Assembly: GCA_022701365.1 (NCBI GenBank) | Contig: JAKUHH010000201.1 | Location: forward strand, 620,001-684,000 | Length of the DNA stretch: 64,000 nt | Direction: 5' to 3' | DNA from: Mycocentrospora acerina | Taxonomy: Eukaryota > Ascomycota > Dothideomycetes > Pleosporales | Part shown: positions 59,339-64,000 of the stretch, piece after piece | Layout: each line of letters starts with the position of its first letter | Position numbering within the stretch: the first letter of the stretch is position 1 | Translations under genes and position numbers: made by a program | Notes under the pieces: generated by a model | What the model was told of the DNA's origin: nothing | What the model saw: only the letters and a program-made list of their open reading frames with translations | Databases searched by the model: none

Positions 59339-60031
59339 TCAATTTGCGTCATTCTCTAGGTACTTTTTACCCGGCAAAGCAAATGGACGAGTGTCCCAAT
59401 CGGGCACATCACGTACTGATGCCATAACTTTGATAGTGTCAATAAGAGTCTCGTGAGGGTAATTCTCGAAATTTTCCATCCAGCTTTGTTCAAATTCAGC
59501 GTTGTAAGCGATGAGGTCACAAAGGAGAAGTCTAATCGGTGATCCAGGAGAGGTGCCTTCATAGATCACAGCGGCCGGCTTTGGTCCAGGCGTAAAGTTG
59601 AAGATGTAGTAAGTCTCGACAATTGTTTTCATGATCTTATCCTTGAAATGATAGTCCATGACCTTCTCCCCAAAGATATACGCTCTTGCTAGTTTAACGT
59701 AGGTCTCTTCGTATTGTGCAAACTTTTGATCACTAGAAATTTTATGTTCTCTGTCTACTAGAACTTTACTGGAGTACAGCCAGTTCACGTAGAGCAAGAC
59801 TATGTCCAGTATGTCATCAGAGAGATCGATGGTGTCAGGGTCACCCCTTAGGTTAGCCCATTCGGGCTTGGTGGCTTGTTTGAAGAATTTCGACGTTTTG
59901 CAGAGGATGCCTTCGTGAACGTTCACTATTGTGGGATTCCCTTTTCCAACTGAGAGCTTGATGATCTTGTCACAGGCACTTGGCAAGTCAGTTCATGTAA
60001 CTGACTGCATTGAACGTGTGGCTTACTTCAT
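59339..60031 (-). CDS. BTB/POZ-domain protein, tandem paralogue 1
   Basis: Exons are 60031-60027 (only ATGAA) and 59978-59339, 214 residues. The second exon is open upstream only to a TTG, so an upstream ATG is required; the 48-bp intron with donor GTAAGC and acceptor AAG gives MNACDKIIKLSVGKG. The BTB core shows NVHEGILCKTSKFFKQATK, DTIDLSDDILDIVLLYVNWL and the C-terminal box AAVIYEGTSPGSPIRLLLCD. It is clearly related to the next gene upstream in sequence and in exon structure. Function unknown; fungal BTB proteins are often Cullin3 adaptors. Confidence 0.82.
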
Positions 60032-60567
60032 CGTGTCGACTTGGTGGTAGACCTGTAATCTTGAGTGAAGACCATGGGTTGGTTTGATAGTTGAGGTTGA
60101 GTGTCGAAGTAGTGGTTTCGGCAGGCCCGAATACGAGTGAGTGAATAAGCGAGTCGTTGCATTGGCATTGATTTGTTGATACGCTTTCACCTTCGGCGAT
60201 TCGACAGGGGCTACATAAGCTAAGCAAGTTTGCTACCCGCTTTCAACTAAATCAACAATCATTCAAGGCCTGTCGTTCCGCACTCTCTGCATGAGGCAGG
60301 AACGATCCTTTGTCCAATCTTGACTGCAGACCAAACAACCAACGCAATTTGATAGTCTTGATGGGATTGACCAAGACGATCACACTGATCTAAAAATAAG
60401 CAACGGTTATGTTTTCTTTGTTGAACATAAGAATGATCGAAATTGATAAGCATTTGAACGCTCCGTCTTACTCCTTTACAATCATAGTCTTTCTTTTAAT
60501 TTTCCGCACGCCTTATCTTCAGTAAAGAGATATCCAACATCTCCAACAACGTCCCAATGGAGTTTAA
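60032..60567. other. Spacer between tandem BTB genes
   Basis: Contains the promoter of the downstream paralogue. No additional gene. Confidence 0.6.
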
Positions 60568-61273
60568 CTATTCTTCATCCTTCTCACGATATGATGCATT
60601 CGATGAATCAAAAGTACCAACTATTGGTCGCACTTTGACCATGGCCTTCATCGCATCTACTAACGCTTCATGTGGAAGATCTTCGATAAATGACATCCAC
60701 CCGACTGACTCTTCCGAATCATGATCATGAGCCCCGTGAGCCATGAGATCAGCTAGGAGACGCCTAGCTGGAGATCCGGGAGACGTCCCCTCATAGATGA
60801 TCGCTGCACATTCTGGACCAGGACTCCACCTAGATTCATACCTAACTCCGAGTATGCTCTCGATAACAAAGTTCTTATACTTGATGTCCAACAATTTCTC
60901 CCCAAGGACGTAAGCTCTAGCAAGTGGTATAAAAGCCTTGTGAGCGTTTTCGTGTAGTATTGTATTGTCTGCATCAGGAGGACTCTCAGGCAGTACCATC
61001 GAAGTCTTTCCCGAATATAGCCAATTAATGTAATATTGAACGTCTTCGACATCGTCGTCAGAAAGATCGATGGTATGTGGGTCTTTTCTTTGTTCGGCCC
61101 ATTCAGGCTTCAAAGAGCGTCTGAAGAAAGCTGAGCTCTTGCAAAGTACGCCTTTATGAACATGCAAGATTTCTGATGGGGGCGCGCCCACCAGAAGCTG
61201 GATAATCTGATCTCTGGCACTTTACCTATCAACTGACGACACCGCGGGTGTCTTTGGAAATGACTTACTCCAT
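60568..61273 (-). CDS. BTB/POZ-domain protein, tandem paralogue 2
   Basis: Exons are 61273-61269 (only ATGGA) and 61219-60568, 218 residues; the intron is 49 bp with donor GTAAGT. The spliced start is MDARDQIIQLLVGAPPSEI, aligning with paralogue 1. BTB landmarks are HVHKGVLCKSSAFFRRSLKP, HTIDLSDDDVEDVQYYINWL, the helix FIPLARAYVLGEKLLDIKYK and the box AAIIYEGTSPGSPARRLLAD. An acidic insert (HDHDSEESVG) precedes the last helix. Both tandem genes place the intron at the same codon and phase, which supports a local duplication. Intact. Confidence 0.83.
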
Positions 61274-62002
61274 ACCAGCAACCCGAATATATCTGGCCCT
61301 TGTCAAAAAGTCTGTGGCGATTGAGCACGAAACATAGATGAACATTGGGCTGGGATTCAGGTGGAGAGACGTAAGGCTTGGCAGAGTATTATCACCTGAT
61401 CGAATCACTTTCACTGCCAACCAATAAGCAAAAGCGATAAGCGCCACCATTATTATACTGTAAATCCAAAATTTTGTGGAGGAAAGGTATAAATATTTAA
61501 TCAACATCACAGATCTCTTACATCTAATATACAAGCCAAAGCAAACATATTAAGTGCGATATAAGTAAAAAGATTTAAATATCCTTGATGTTTATTTATT
61601 AGATACAGCGGGAGTCGTAGAATCGTTCTAAAAGTTATATTTAAGGCAGAGGAAGGGAATAAGATACCGATTGAACCTACGCTGGAGAAAGACGTGTACG
61701 GCAGATGAACAACGAGTGTATATTTAGCTACTTATCGAAAGTCACAGGAAAAAATCGATAATGCATTCGTGTTCAACTTCAAAATGCAAAGAATCGAACA
61801 TTAAATATATATTCTTGGGGATGTGCTTCTCTGGGATGTTTCGGCTTCGTTGTAGAACTAACTATCTTATGACTATCGTCCATACTATTAAGCGTACCAC
61901 GTTTACAAATCTTTTTAACCTCACGATTTCTTTTTCAAAATTATGTATCATACTCGGCTTTTGTATCGTGTCATGTTTTCACGCCATATAAATAAACGTT
62001 AG
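61274..62002. other. AT-rich intergenic
   Basis: Between the BTB pair and the HET pseudogene. Very AT-rich around 61480-61620. No gene seen. Confidence 0.6.
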
Positions 62003-62993
62003 TCAGCGAGAGCTGATATCATAGTCAATCTGGATGCTCGCAGTATCTTGTACCATAGAGAAGAGAGAACGAATTTTGTCGCGTGGATCTGAGCATATCT
62101 TTCACTGAGAAATCTGCAGATACTCTAGCGAACTGTGTTGAGCAGTGCGCGATCGCATATCGAAGAAAACCCGCCAGGGAAGATATAGACCGAATCGTAA
62201 GAGGCCTACTGAAATAGCATTGTGAGTGCTGTTGTGTACGATTACGATGCCAAAATGGGTGAGACCAACTGCTCCCTCCCCAACGCGGAGGAACACATGT
62301 TTGGCTAAGGCGATTTCCTGCGTGGCCCAGGCTCTCTTTCAATACTCATTATTACCAGGTTCTGGAATTTCTCTACGAGCTTGGTCTGGTTGAGTGAGGT
62401 GCTCGTAGTACCACTTGGCTCTTATTCCATGTGAAAGAGACCCAAGATTTGGCTCGTTCCCCATCCAAGCAATGGCGTTCTTCGCGCTCCGGTGGATTTT
62501 AGCCATCTGCTGTACCTGGTAATTCTGGCCAGAACTGAGGTACTGGTCAAAACATATAGCGTCGATCCAAAACTATTGGGTAACAGACTCGAAATCAAAC
62601 GAGGCACTTTTGTTCATTGTTTCGGAAACTTCATCATGTTTGCCTAATGATGCCGATACTGTCAGTCCTAGCTGCTATCGAATATGCAATTTCAATAAAC
62701 TCCCAAATATTTTGCCGAACCAGGAAGGAACGACCCTTGATAAGTATTGTGTGGTGATCATCTGCTGGGCCCCAAACGTGAAAAAGACAGCTGTAGTCAG
62801 CACCGATGTTTGCGTGCCGAACACGGCATTGTACCATACCCTTTTCGGTGTCGAACGAGAGGGCTTTAATAAGATGTATGGAAGCTGTTGTCATACCCAG
62901 ACGAACATGCCTGAATGTGTTAAGCTGCTCTCGCTTTGATTCCTGGACAGCTTCATGCTGCTCACTGCAAGTCCATTTGCGTGTCCATGTCAC
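62003..62993 (-). pseudogene. HET-domain pseudogene
   Basis: Minus-strand remnant of a heterokaryon-incompatibility gene. The first part (62993-62634) carries the family start and motif 1: IKALSFDTEKGMVQCRVRH, then ADYSCLFHVWGP, then HTILIKGRSFLVRQNIWEFI. After a phase change the second part runs in one frame to 62003 with three in-frame stops: TAG at 62575-62573, TGA at 62341-62339 and TGA at 62104-62102. In that frame motif 2 is FWIDAICFDQ with QVQQMAKIHRSAKNAIAWMG, motif 3 is KRAWATQEIAL directly after the first TGA, and CSDPRDKIRSLLSMVQ follows the second TGA. The first TGA lies where relatives have Trp. The gene is dead, but its order of motifs is complete. It has no ATG that I can trust. 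Confidence 0.82.
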
Positions 62994-64000
62994 CGATGTA
63001 TCTCATACAGCAGTACGATTACCGATACGAGCTCGGTTAGGAAGTTGCGTGTAGGAGAGATTAAGTGGAAATGGAGCTTTGCCAAAAAAGGGTCTTAAAA
63101 TAGTTGAGCTAAACGTAAAAGGGTTGGGAGGAACAAAGACAGCATGGTAGACGCAGGATCGGCAGGGCAGCGGTGACAGACAAGGCGACGGGGCAGATGA
63201 GTCTAGGCTGTCAAGTCAGTTCCTGGAGTTGGTGTAGGGCCAGGGTGCTGTCGATGGAAGAAGCAACTTCTGCGGACATTAATTCCAGCCAGCAGGAATA
63301 CATCCCTTGAGCCGTCAAAGATGTCGGAAAATAGAAAGGTCCACAGCCGCCAGAATTGACGTGGTAAGCTCGTGCGAGCAGATGTGCGGTCTGGGACGAT
63401 ACGTATCAACCCGCAGCTAGCTGCCACGTCGCAGGGGAAAAGAAGAGGCTGGACACTGCATCATCCAGGGACCATCGGAAGGACGCCAATGCAGGAACAG
63501 GGCCCTTGACTTCCAGAAAGAGATTGTCCGGGCATGGGTGGGCTGCTGTGATTTGTCGCAGTGCGAGGTTGGGGGATGACGTCGCGTTTTAGACGCGCTG
63601 AAGGTTGCTAGTAGTTGCTAGGCGACGCGCTATGTTTACTCCCAGCCACATACCAACCACCACATTACCAGCCTCCAACCTCACCAATTTCACACCCAGC
63701 AAAAGGAAACTCGTGCTGCAGACTCTGGACACACATTCTAAGCTATCCACTTTCATCTTACCCACCTCTCTGAATATTATTCACCAACAGGGGACTTTCT
63801 GACATTCGCTCACTCGCAGACTGCATTCCGAACCGAAGCTGCAAGAGCTATCCACCCAGCAAGAACACCAGTGCCTTGAAGCGCTTTCCGCATATTCAAT
63901 CCACCAACTCTCTTGCGACAAGACCTGTCGCTCACTCAAGATTATTTTCTTGAGAAAGACAATCACGCAGTAGACGGACGAGTGCGTTCCGTCACACATT
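62994..64000. other. Intergenic, probable promoter of a gene beyond the window
   Basis: No supported coding sequence. From about 63640 the plus strand is rich in C, A and T with CCACC-like words, which resembles a leader region; a gene may begin past 64000. Confidence 0.35.

Noticed and set aside
63605..63802. Small plus-strand frame near the right end
   Set aside because: Composition is that of a C/T-rich leader; no family features and no supporting splice structure.

Overview
The window is nuclear DNA from a filamentous ascomycete, most likely a dothideomycete of the Pleosporales type. The genes have one to several short introns (about 50-60 bp, GT-AG). Intergenic DNA is AT-rich. The gene repertoire (HET-domain and BTB-domain genes, a pectin lyase, a fungal SRPK-like kinase) fits that group. 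The order-level assignment is inference from gene content. All exon structures were read by eye; each was checked for phase and for the summed coding length being a multiple of three.

Left flank (1-12 kb) is sparse and accessory. It holds a protein-kinase gene broken by an in-frame TGA, a secreted pectin lyase, a three-TM fungal membrane protein with an in-frame TAA and a probable frameshift, and a large intact HET-domain gene whose first exon encodes a strong N-myristoylation signal.

Core block A (12.7-22 kb) holds CCT eta (CCT7), an F-box protein (Pof7/Hrt3/FBXO9 type), a mitochondrial carrier (MTM1/SLC25A39 type), an ELYS-like domain protein and a delta-9 fatty acid desaturase fused to cytochrome b5. 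A degraded BTB-type relic (22.6-23.1 kb) and a BTB protein with a RING finger inserted inside the BTB fold (23.8-24.7 kb) follow.

Core block B (25-56 kb) holds a TLDc (OXR1) protein, TRM10, complex I GRIM-19, a GNAT acetyltransferase, prefoldin 6, VPS4, importin beta-3 (PSE1/KAP121), a CBS/PB1 protein, RPS26, a VanZ-like membrane protein, SAGA subunit SPT7, an unrecognised AT-hook protein built from repeated exons, a rhomboid protease and the DEAD-box helicase DHH1. Genes are often head-to-head or tail-to-tail with short spacers. Functions are housekeeping: protein folding, transport, transcription, mRNA decay, translation and respiration.

Right flank (56-64 kb) is again AT-rich and accessory: three BTB-like genes, two of them tandem paralogues with a 5-nt first coding exon, then a HET-domain pseudogene with three in-frame stops and a frameshift. 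Inside the AT-hook gene, a poly-C intron, a single N and an exact ~170-bp duplication mark an unresolved contig join.
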